Assembly: GCA_001510575.1 (NCBI GenBank)
Contig: LNGK01000010.1
Location: 2,023,111-2,087,110, forward strand
Direction: 5' to 3'
Source of the DNA: Knoxdaviesia capensis
Lineage: Eukaryota; Ascomycota; Sordariomycetes; Microascales; Gondwanamycetaceae
Length of the DNA stretch: 64,000 nt
Part shown: positions 9,401-17,421 of the stretch, one piece after another
Position numbering within the stretch: the first letter of the stretch is position 1
Layout of the letters: each line of letters begins with the position of its first letter
The notes under the pieces: model-generated
What the model saw: the letters and a program-made list of their open reading frames with translations, nothing else
What the model was told of the DNA's origin: nothing
Databases searched by the model: none
Translations under genes and position numbers: made by a program

Positions 9401-10978
9401 AGCACGTCCGTGGTCGTATCTTTGGCATTCCCGAGACACGAGTCGAAGGAAGGCGCTGCAGACCAAGCTCACATATGCCGAAACATGTCCGCCGCGCCGA
9501 GGCCTGAGGGAGTCGAGTCAGGGGCTGGCAAGAACGACGGTGAGGTGCCACACTTGAAATCCGCAAGCAGCCTCTCCGGAAAGGAGGCGCACAGCGTCGA
9601 CCGGGGAAAGTCTAGATGCCCAGCCGTGATTAACCGAGCCAAACACGATGTGTGCTCGGAAGATGAGCTCTCCGCCGACCATAATGATACAGTTACCGAC
9701 GCTCGAGGCAACGGAGTGGACTGTAGACCACATATGTCTCATTTGGTTCACGCCCAGGGACGTGCGGAATATCAATCTCGAACAGCCGAAGAGGACACGT
9801 TTTGCACGGACTGTTGCCAAGACGCCGTTATACCGAAATATCTGTCCGGTAGTCAGCCACCACTGACAAGGCCTGCGAGTAACTTCTCCGACCGCCACAG
9901 AGACCCCGTCGTCGAGCGGAACAGTTCTAGTACCGTGGCAGAAGTCGGCCAAAACAGCCATCATGCGGCTTCCGAAGACGAACTCGGCATGCATCCAAGC
10001 GTGCCTGGGAGGGCCGTCATTCTGATCTCGGAATATCGCGCCTATAGCTCGAACCCACTTGTTGAACGCCTGGTTGAAGTAGCCAGGCAGAATGTGATTC
10101 TGGCACCAATAATTGCCGATCATCGGAGGGACATTGACTGCAGCAGGTCCGAGATGTTCAATGGCCGGGAAACCCCCCATCTTGATCCCGGCCAGTGCCC
10201 AAACCACGTCGGGGCTGAGGTCAAGGTGCTCAATACAGACTCCATTAATGCCGCTCTGGAGATAGCGAGTGCGAGCCCGGACGAACAGACCCGAGTCCTA
10301 GTGCTGAACATGGCGTGCCCGAGTCGTCCGGGCGGCGGGTGGAGAAGAGGATCGACGGCACAAGAGGAGGCGCTGTTCTATCGCAGTTCGTTGTGCATGA
10401 GCATGCACCGACGATACTATCCGTGGCCGAGAGCGACCTCGACGGTGTATAGCCCGGAAGTGCTTGTATTTCGGAGTGATATGCAGTCGGGCCACAGTCT
10501 CTGGGTAATCGGAAATGACACACGACCTCTAGAAACACTACCGGTAATCAGTGTGGTTAGCGCTGCGGCTCTTCAGAATCCCAAAGTCGTATCGAGGGCT
10601 GAGGCTGGGGGAGGCGGAAAGGAGACTTACTGGTTCGGAAGTCATTCACAACGAAGACTCACAAAGGAGAAGATGCGAGTTATCTTGAGAGTAGCAGCCA
10701 TGCAAGGCCATTCCAGACTAGTATTGGGCGCTCTCGGCTGCGGTGCCTTCAACAACCCGCCGAGTGGAGTCGGCGAGTGCTGGATGCAGGTTCTCCAGGA
10801 AGATGAGTTCGCTGGGTGGTGGAAGGAAATTGTCTTTGCCGTCTATGATCGGAGGGGAGAGGGGAACTATGAGGTGTTCTCGTCTATGTTGGATGGTCTT
10901 GTGATTCCGTCACAAAGAGCCACAAATTCTTTCCAACATGCTTCACTTGTCCCAAGTGATGTGCAGGAGGGTAGTTAA
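6431..10978 (+). CDS. Large repeat-rich protein with C-terminal microbial-type PARG domain
   Basis: Uninterrupted frame of 1515 aa beginning at ATG 6431. The C-terminal ~320 residues match the TIGR02452/DUF2263 family, the microbial-type poly(ADP-ribose) glycohydrolase fold. VLNMACPSRPGGG leads into the signature GGG-x7-QEE, with GGG at 1301-1303 and QEE at 1311-1313; SVVSAAALQNP and LVLGALGCGAFNNPP follow. Known enzymes of this family remove ADP-ribose from modified macromolecules, and the paired Glu residues of QEE are the catalytic signature, retained here. Residues ~55-640 are a degenerate repeat array rich in Ala, Gly, Thr and Pro; its best copies are 54 aa long. Residues ~640-1190 look disordered, with many SRSR/EDD-type stretches and no domain I recognise. 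Family members are usually only a few hundred residues, so the N-terminal extension is unusual. The gene is divergent from the HET gene and followed by repeat-like DNA. The start could lie further downstream if the repeats are not all translated. Confidence 0.85.
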   Translation: MPELHSTSRASKRMCVEMTDLGPPDSRSVCSMHPVESAVSTADPDDVSARNTTTAAGGDTEPASLIAGVIVTAHSADLPVSSPGGPEGDTRPASRSSGIVATARSADLRATNPTAGVEDGTSPTGYNSGIVVAAPVDREEHRPQMISSGLSAQCNAKQATLPAGTTAAGLEDGMTASCLPVTLIVSAYPTEPPASDPGRVERDAGPASLNAGMRVAAPVGDGEYCLQMLSPGSSEQCNAEQGTLPASDTTAGTEGDTTPVGFNAAVMLPEGRGERRWNLMLSRLAADSPASNTTGGVEGHGGLASLNAGMRVAGPEGCCISEAGPAGISVSQTTTRVEGDTGPARVNAVVVIAAPLGRGGRHPQFKKSWFEMQPKNNHDVLLASARHSKRPYAEITGPDPPDSDRRCSADRVGRCIINLDLSDPLASNAMTGVEGHARPAGVNARLVATAPPVDRGERRPQLNLFVFGTHSDANTGHPQASCAMTGLEGNPRPAGVNARLVVTAPPVDRGERHPQLNLFVFGTQSDANTGHPQASSVMTGQEGNPRPARFNARLVVTAPPVDRGERRPQLSLFVSGTQSDASTGYPPASNAMARQEGDARPARGNAGVLVTAPAGRREQHPQSTSSSPAQQLEAHPEIISTTARPRRHTSTNLQLQAGQLDTKMSLGGDDVSEADDDVLHRPEGWCATEEVPPAVPAVGATPTAGDKLAVGGEDRRQNVKWLHRNRQSGRRTVLPESYTWTKARTVRDHGAGSSQWRWEASLGGHGPEAIMQANASARSTVRSVAIPAVERESKDDGAGTAMWDGLRTAAESSLSRSDGSGECFRSRNDLTPAEDAPSRSGHEGFKPGPWGGEGNVNSPDRRPEPGFQRGAADADDVTSRRSPAQCTSQRPGFTALTCDRPAPEGDQPVYMRNMIVRSSAGSVTPDQGATAETASDCFVAGDIACDNHDAEIEGLCSQRKKSKAGGGRASRNDSSEVEHCGQDGLEGGVGSTSVVVSLAFPRHESKEGAADQAHICRNMSAAPRPEGVESGAGKNDGEVPHLKSASSLSGKEAHSVDRGKSRCPAVINRAKHDVCSEDELSADHNDTVTDARGNGVDCRPHMSHLVHAQGRAEYQSRTAEEDTFCTDCCQDAVIPKYLSGSQPPLTRPASNFSDRHRDPVVERNSSSTVAEVGQNSHHAASEDELGMHPSVPGRAVILISEYRAYSSNPLVERLVEVARQNVILAPIIADHRRDIDCSRSEMFNGRETPHLDPGQCPNHVGAEVKVLNTDSINAALEIASASPDEQTRVLVLNMACPSRPGGGWRRGSTAQEEALFYRSSLCMSMHRRYYPWPRATSTVYSPEVLVFRSDMQSGHSLWVIGNDTRPLETLPVISVVSAAALQNPKVVSRAEAGGGGKETYWFGSHSQRRLTKEKMRVILRVAAMQGHSRLVLGALGCGAFNNPPSGVGECWMQVLQEDEFAGWWKEIVFAVYDRRGEGNYEVFSSMLDGLVIPSQRATNSFQHASLVPSDVQEGS
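7703..8350 (+). repeat. Tandem 162-bp (54-aa) in-frame repeats
   Basis: Units begin at 7703, 7865, 8027 and 8189 with a spacing of exactly 162 bases. The first three are near identical at the DNA level, for example the core CCACCGGTGGACCGAGGGGA at 7781, 7943 and 8105; the fourth is diverged. At protein level the unit reads roughly PAS-x-AMTGxEG-x2-RPA-x2-NARLVVTAPPVDRGER followed by PQLNLFVFGTQSDANTGH. Diverged relatives of this unit make up most of the preceding ~430 residues. DNA identity higher than protein drift requires suggests recent unequal exchange. Confidence 0.92.
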
Positions 10979-11539
10979 GGACAAGTAGAGAAGAAATTGG
11001 GTAGAAGAAGGAAAAAGTCCAAGTAAAGCAAGAAGTGGCAGCCCGGGAACAGATGTTAGCGAAGAAAATAAAGGGAAAGCAGTTGGTTCAACACCAGATG
11101 GCTCTTGAATCCCAACAAACAACCGAGCAAAACAGACAATGAGAACATCTGTCTTGCTCTATCATCACCGAGGATAATGATGAACGCTTTCTTCTAGTGT
11201 AGGGGGAAAGAATAAGGACCCCCCAGATAATAATAAGATGTCGCTAACATCATTAATAAACAGCCGTTAGCCCTAGACCTATCGAAATAGGCGTAGGAGC
11301 AAGACATAGCCAGTACTATCAATTGATAGATATCAGCTTCTCGGAATAGTGGGACGAATGGAGATTATCTTGCCATTTATCCCTGGCCATGATGAGTGAC
11401 GATGGCCATTAGTCAAGGCATAGTATCGTGAGATCATCAAGACAATTCGACTTATTCCAATAACGAGCAAGGAGATAAGAAGGTCGTGAGATAGAAGGGT
11501 AACCAAGAAGGTAGAGGGAGGGCAGAGTAAAGTCAAAAG

Positions 11540-12060
11540 TGTGGAAATAAGGGGCGGCAAAAGGAGGATATGAAGAGATAGAGGAAAGATTAAGATATCA
11601 ACATAGGTGAGGAGAGAGAGGAGAGTAAAGAGAGAGAGGAAAAGAAAGTAGGAAGGGCGAGGAGAGAGGAGAAGAAAAGAAGAGTTCTAGGATATCAAAT
11701 AAGTCTAAGATATGAGATATATAGGCGGAAGTTAAAAGGAAAGAGAAATTAAATTGAGAAGAAGTTGAAAGAAAATAAAAGAAGAGCATAATAGGGATAA
11801 GAGGAAGAACATATATGTAGTCAAGAGGTAGACGAATGATGAGAATAAGGAATAAGGAGGAGAAAAGGGGTAATCATGAGAAGGATAAATTCTAAGGTAG
11901 AAGATAGTAGAGAGAAATCTAAAGAGATAAGAGGATAGAGAGAAGGAGGAGGAACAAAGAGAAGACAAGAGAAGAAAGGAGAGAAGAGAGTTGAAGATTG
12001 AAGATGTGAGTGAAGAATGAAGTGAAAGAGGAGGAAAGTTGGATGGCAAAGGGTGGGTGG
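11540..12060 (+). repeat. C-depleted purine-rich tract
   Basis: About 520 bases in which the plus strand is almost wholly A and G with scattered T and very few C, built from irregular GAGAGAGG, GAAGAAAAG and GATAAGA words. The asymmetry is strand-specific: the complement is a polypyrimidine run. There is no regular period, so it is not a simple microsatellite. Confidence 0.8.
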
Positions 12061-12639
12061 GGAGGCCTTGCTTTATAGATTTCCACACCTGCATACAAAC
12101 GAGCGAGAGCGGCAGGAGCCAAGCCTCATGACGCATAGATCTCCGCCCCCTTATTCATGACTCGAAGGTCGAGGCTCCAGGCGAGGAACCCTGGAGATTT
12201 TCGTGATTCACGGTCCGAGTTTTTGGTGTGGCTTGCTGCAAGTTCTATGGGGGCAAACCGTGAATCACGGTCACCTTTTGAGCAGGTTTGGCGCCACATT
12301 GACGGCGAAATTCCGAAGTTAGGGTTTCTATCTTGCCTGAATCATGGCGTATTCCAGCGGAAGCTATGTGACGACGACCGTGAATCATCAGGCTATCGAT
12401 ATGAATCACATTCGAAGCCGTCACGGCTTTGTACGCCACGTGAGAGGCGTCGTGATATCGGATATCTATTAGGGTTCATAACCCGGATATCTTCATTCGG
12501 GGAAAGGACACTCCTACGATAGGATATAGTGGTTATATGGGGTCATATATACGGGCAGGATCAGTATAAACGCCTTGCTGCCTATGGCAGGCACAAAAGG
12601 TGGGAGTGACACTTGGCTTTGTGTTAAGCAAGAATGAAC

Positions 12640-13065
12640 TTCGCTCAGGGGCATACGGGAGAAGAAGCTGCCCGGAGGCCTAGCATATGTAGTCACGCTC
12701 TGGGAGCCTCAGCGGATAACTAGGAGAGTCATGGCATCATTTGTATATCTAGTTTCTTCCAGGGCACTTCTAACCAGCCTCACTCAGGGGCATATAAGAG
12801 AAGTCAGTACCATCTGGTCCAGCATAGACAATCATAATACCGGCACCCCAGGTGATAACTGGTGGAATCATGGCATTTTGAATTTCTATTTCTGGGACTA
12901 TCCGACACTTCCAAGCATGAGAAGGAGCCCGCTTCACCCCGGGAATGGAAGTGAAGACGGTGCATTTGGCCCAGAGTAGACGATCACACTCTCAACATGT
13001 GAAGGGATAGCCGATGCAGTCATGGCATCTCAAGTTTCTATATCCAGTACCTATCTACACACGTC
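12640..13065. repeat. Degenerate ~140-bp tandem repeat, about three copies
   Basis: The words CTCAGGGGCATA (12646 and 12783) and GATAAC-x-x-G...TCATGGCAT...TTTCT (about 12714, 12853 and, more diverged, 13003) recur in the same order at spacings of about 137-150 bases. The third copy ends close to the 3' end of the BCS1-like gene. No coding capacity is seen. Confidence 0.55.
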
Positions 13066-13110
13066 TCAAAACGATACACAGTAAAAGTACACTCAAACTT
13101 CCAGCGCCCC

Positions 13111-14490
13111 TCACATCACACCCACCGAGGACCGCATAGTATCCGCCCCAAACTTGTGCGGCAGCAGCTGATCAGCAGCAGCAATGGCCGCATGCATATC
13201 ATCCTTGTACAGCAGAAACAGCCCCTGAATGGCCGCCATACTCGTCCGACACTTCGCATCCTTGCCAAACAGGCCCAGCTCGTCAAGCTTGTTCACGAAC
13301 ACCTCCTTGAACACGCCGTCGGCGTCGACGTCCCCGTAGAACCGCTCCCAGATCGCCCCGGCCTGGAAGCGCGACGCGTCGCCCACCAGCACCATCTTGT
13401 CGACGCGGCCGGGGCGGATGAGCGCGTCGTCGAGGTGGTCGATGTAGTTTGTCGTCAGGAAGGCAATGCGCTCGTCCTTGGCCGCGAGGCCGTCGAGCGC
13501 GTTGAGCAGCCCCGAGAACGTGACGGTGGGGCCGGAGTAGCCGTCGGGCTCGGCGGCGGCGCGGTTCGCAAAGGCCACATCGGCGTCCTCGAGGAGCAGG
13601 AGGCTGCGCGGCGGCATCTTGGTCATCAGGTACGCCAGCCGGTCGTTCGTCATGCCGGTCTCGCCGAGGTTGATCATCGCGATGTTGTAGTCCAGGTGGC
13701 CCGCCAGCGCCTCGATGAACGACGACTTTCCCGACCCCGGCGGCCCGTGCAGCAGGTAGCCTCGGCGGTACGGGATGCCGCGCGCGTCGTACCACTCCTG
13801 GCGCGCCAGGAAGTCGGCCACGTCGGCCACCACGCTGTCGGCGACACCCTCGTCCAGGACCACCGACGCGAGTGGCCGTTTGCGCCGCGGTTCGCCCAGC
13901 GGCACCCAGTCGACGCCGCGCGCGGTGAACACCAGCGTCTTGCCCTCGTGCGCCCGCGCCGCCAGCTCGTGCGCCTCCGCGAACACCGTCTCGAAGATCG
14001 CCCGGTGGCGCCACAGCGTCGTCAGCGTCACCACCTCGTGCGGCTCGCCCGTGTTCATGTTCGCCGTGCTGTGCTTCTCGCGCGTCACGCTGATGTACGC
14101 GTACCCGTGCTTGATGATGTGGCGCCCGTACCCCGGCTGCAGGAAGAAGTGTGTGCGCGCCGCCGACGGGCCCGACACCGCGCTGGAGCCCCGGCCGGAG
14201 GTCGTCGTCGCTACCGACAGGTTGTGGATGCGCGTCAGCCGCGATGTGATGAACCCAGACGTGTCGCGCGGCTGTGAAAGCCACGCGAGCACCCACGGAT
14301 ATGATGGGTCTTGGCGGCTGATCTCGACGTTGACGAGCATGCGGCGGCGCAAAGCCGACACGCCGGCCAGAAGCCCGCGTCGGCCAAACGCCGCGGCCGC
14401 CCCAATGCCGGCTAGGCCCGCGCCGCCGGCAAACACCGGATTCTCAAACAGTGCATCTAGACTGATAAGTTGCCCTGGAGATGAGGACAT
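13111..14490 (-). CDS. BCS1-like mitochondrial AAA ATPase
   Basis: Intronless frame of 459 aa starting at ATG 14490. A hydrophobic Gly/Ala segment at ~19-40 is the single membrane anchor, followed by a BCS1_N-type region (~50-230). The AAA core shows Walker A GPPGSGKS (249-256), Walker B LLLLEDAD (297-304), sensor TTN (346-348) and RPGR (359-362). Length and order match fungal BCS1, a heptameric inner-membrane ATPase that translocates the folded Rieske iron-sulfur protein during complex III assembly. Fungal genomes also carry several BCS1 paralogues of unknown role, so this could be a paralogue rather than the orthologue. A second, unrelated AAA ATPase gene lies upstream on the same strand, 465 bases away, but with its own non-coding spacer. 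Confidence 0.9.
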   Translation of the reverse strand: MSSSPGQLISLDALFENPVFAGGAGLAGIGAAAAFGRRGLLAGVSALRRRMLVNVEISRQDPSYPWVLAWLSQPRDTSGFITSRLTRIHNLSVATTTSGRGSSAVSGPSAARTHFFLQPGYGRHIIKHGYAYISVTREKHSTANMNTGEPHEVVTLTTLWRHRAIFETVFAEAHELAARAHEGKTLVFTARGVDWVPLGEPRRKRPLASVVLDEGVADSVVADVADFLARQEWYDARGIPYRRGYLLHGPPGSGKSSFIEALAGHLDYNIAMINLGETGMTNDRLAYLMTKMPPRSLLLLEDADVAFANRAAAEPDGYSGPTVTFSGLLNALDGLAAKDERIAFLTTNYIDHLDDALIRPGRVDKMVLVGDASRFQAGAIWERFYGDVDADGVFKEVFVNKLDELGLFGKDAKCRTSMAAIQGLFLLYKDDMHAAIAAADQLLPHKFGADTMRSSVGVM

Positions 14491-14954
14491 TGCGGCATAG
14501 TCTTGGTTGATAAACGTACCAAAGGAAAATCAAGAAAAGGTTTGAGATCTTAACCCTAGCAAGCAAACGCGGAAGAAAAAGAATAGAAAGCAAGGATGCT
14601 GTAGTCACGTGGCGCATTAACCCTAAAACGATGCAATCCGCAGATGGGTTAAACCCTAAATCCCCAGCTTTATCACCAGTTTGCATCACCATAAGTTTCA
14701 TTGATTTCAGTTAGAAAGGAAACATGCATGGTATATTTGATTCAGCCTGTATATCATGTTCCGCCAGGCCCATAACTAAACCCTTCAACCCCCGCAAGAT
14801 TTAACCATTCTTGAAAGCTTGAAACCAAAAATCCCATAGCAACGATGACAGACAAAAGAAAATACACAAAAGAGAAAAAAAAAAAGGAAGGCATGAAAGA
14901 TAAACCTTAGACAAGCCTGAGACAAACCTGCTAAAATCCAATAACATTACCAGT

Positions 14955-17421
14955 TTAGTCATAGAGACTGGTATCAACCGTGCCCTCCTTGGAGGCATGC
15001 GGGCTGGTGACTCGGATACCGTTCTCCAGACGCTGCAGATCCATCTCGTAGCGCTTGTGATCGCACCACGACTTGACCATCTTGACCGCGTTCTTGATCT
15101 CACGACCATTGAGGTTCCAGAGCCCAAGCTCCTTGACATCCTCGTCGCTGACGGAGATACCCAGCTCAACAATATCGGCGCTGTCGGTTTCTCCCTCGCC
15201 AGCGGCAACAGTGGCGGAGCTGGTGGATGCCATGTCCTCGCCCTCCTTGGGCGGGGTCGACACGCCGGTAGCTTCCGCAGCCGGGAGAGCCTTGACATCC
15301 GACGCCGGGAGGCGGTTGAGAAACTTGCGCCACACAAGCTCGCGGGCCTCGGGAGAAAGCGGCTTGAACAGGAGGTGCAGACTGACACGCGAACGGAAAG
15401 CCGAGTCGATGGTGTGGTACAAATTGGTGGTCAGGAAGATGATGCCGCGGAAGTATTCAAGTTCGCGCAGGAAGATGGACACAAGCTCGTTACGAACAAT
15501 ATCGTTGGGGTTACGTTCAGCCATGAACACATCGGCCTCGTCCAGCAGCACGACGGCGTCCCAGTCAGTGGCCATCTCAAACACGCGCTTGATATTTGCA
15601 CCGAGGGTAGCCGCGCTGATACCGAGATCTTCGGCCTGAAGGTAAAACAAAGGTCGGTGGGTTTTGTCGGCGACTAGAACAATGTTAGTGAAATAATTTT
15701 GCGTGGGGGGGATTGGCATTGTATAAAGTGGGCGTAAGCTTACCGGCTTCCGCTGTCAGCGTCTTTCCAGTTCCTGGAGGGCCCGAGAGCAGCATGATCA
15801 AACCTTGGCCTTTACCGACAATCACATCGTCGAGTGACTGCTTTGATTTGCCGTGGTTTTCCACAAACGACAGCACCAAGTCCTTTTGCTGCTCATCGTA
15901 CACCAGGTGCTCATAAGCTTGGCTATTCCACTCCATCGGCTCGATATCTTCGACGTAGAAGCAGGCTATATGAACGGGAAAAGAAGAGAAAGTGTTAGGA
16001 ATGATTCAGACGAGAAACCAAGGTGCAATGAACAGGCAAATCTTACCCCAGATTTTGTTGTTAAGAGCAAAGCCCTCAACCAGCGGCGAAATAAACACAA
16101 GTTCGTCCGGCCGCGAAAGCATATCGATACGGTTCTTCGCGATTTCCTCGACTGTAAGCCGCTTGTTCGACGGCTTGGACTTTTCATCCGCATCCTGGTC
16201 AACCATGCCGTCCTTCTCAGCGGGTTGAGATCGCGGAGGAGGAGGCACGTGGCCGCCACGCCCACGACGAGGCATCGGTGTACGGTTGCCTGCAGTGTTC
16301 CGCTGAGTGGTAGGATCGGATGACTCGCGTTTGCCTTGGGCCAGATGGTAGCGGTTATATCCCATGACATCGATGAGAATACGGCTCTCGACGTTGTGTT
16401 TCTCAACTTTGCTATCGGGGTCGGCACGGGGTCCGGTCGGTGTGTGCAAAGCGATACCATTGTAGCGGCGGTAGCACAGGCCCTGGAGATCCAGAACACG
16501 GGTTCCACGCTCAGCCAGGCGGCGGCGCACATCATCAGGGTTGGAGTGGAATTCAAGAGGGTAGTAGTGAAGATCGGTGATGGGCTTGTTACCCTGGAAG
16601 GGCGGGATGACCAGAACGTTGTCAACCCACACAAACTCGCGGCCGTTGAAAGAGAGCATCTTGGTGGTCAGAGATAAGCCCTCCTTGCAGTACTCAGCCG
16701 ATTCAACTTTGCACAACATTTCTGAGTTGCGGCCGTAGCTATAGACAATGGTGTCTTTGGGAAAGAACGCCCAGGCCAGAGAAAAGCTGATGAGCTTAGT
16801 CTTGCGAAGGTGGCCGATCTTGGTGTCGAGCTCGGCAAACACTTCGGCAAGCGTATTGACAAGAAGCTCCAAATACGGATATAGCGGCGAGGCGGGAGTC
16901 GTATCGCGAAGGAGATCAATGATTGCTTGGTGGCCGAAATAGAGAGACGGGAAGGGGGTAAAGAACGTGGCAGCTTCGTTGACGTTGAGGTGCTCGTTCT
17001 CACGGCGCACAATGGGGGCAAGGGCCTCAACCAGAGCGGGGTTCTGAATCTCAATGCTGTGACATTTCAACGGGAACCGGCCGTTGATGGCTTGCTTGTT
17101 CAGGTCACGGATCTTGAAAAGCTTGATGGCAAATCCACTGATCGTCTTGACAGCAGCTTGGCTGATCTGTTTGGGAGGATAATCTTGCCAGTCATAAAAG
17201 CCACTGCCGATGTTCGCATTCCGGCCCTCGTAGAAGAGCTTGACGCGCGGCTGAAGACCCAAGTGGGGGTCTTTCGTGATAGGCATTCCATCCTCGTCCA
17301 AGCCGAAGTTGGGCGTTTTCGCGCCCGTCAGGGTATCCTCGGCGGTCGAGGGGAACAGCTTGCAGCGCCATTTCCAGATGGTCTCCGACACGGTGTCGAT
17401 GGAGCGGCTGATTCGGCCCAT
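14955..17421 (-). CDS. DUF7025-type AAA ATPase
   Basis: Three exons inferred from splice signals and frame: 17421-16047, 15965-15744 and 15673-14955, giving 771 aa. The introns are 81 and 70 bases and both begin GTAAG; the second has a CACTAACA branch site. The N-terminal half (about 40-330) corresponds to the DUF7025 region found before the ATPase in many fungal proteins of this type, including a WVDNVLVIPPFQG segment and a Pro-rich linker near 405-425. The AAA core has Walker A GPPGTGKT (520-527), Walker B VVLLDEADVFM and a TTN sensor, and ends with a C-terminal lid. Its substrate is unknown; relatives are annotated only as AAA-family ATPases. The frame upstream of 17421 stays open through a Ser-rich stretch but has no ATG, so a further upstream exon is possible. 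Confidence 0.85.

Larger units (their letters stand above)
10979..13110. other. Repeat-like non-coding region between PARG and BCS1 genes
   Basis: No gene is supported. The first ~500 bases are AT-richer than the genes around them and carry short stretches reminiscent of decayed mobile DNA, but no terminal repeat or protein remnant can be defined. They are followed by a purine tract (11540-12060), a segment with CGTGAWTCACG palindromes (12200-12390) and a degenerate ~140-bp repeat (12640-13065). Base composition differs clearly from the flanking GC-rich genes. Confidence 0.6.

Noticed and set aside
11540..12060. RIP (repeat-induced point mutation) as cause of the purine tract
   Set aside because: RIP converts C to T on both strands and gives TA-rich DNA; this tract is strand-asymmetric and GA-rich.
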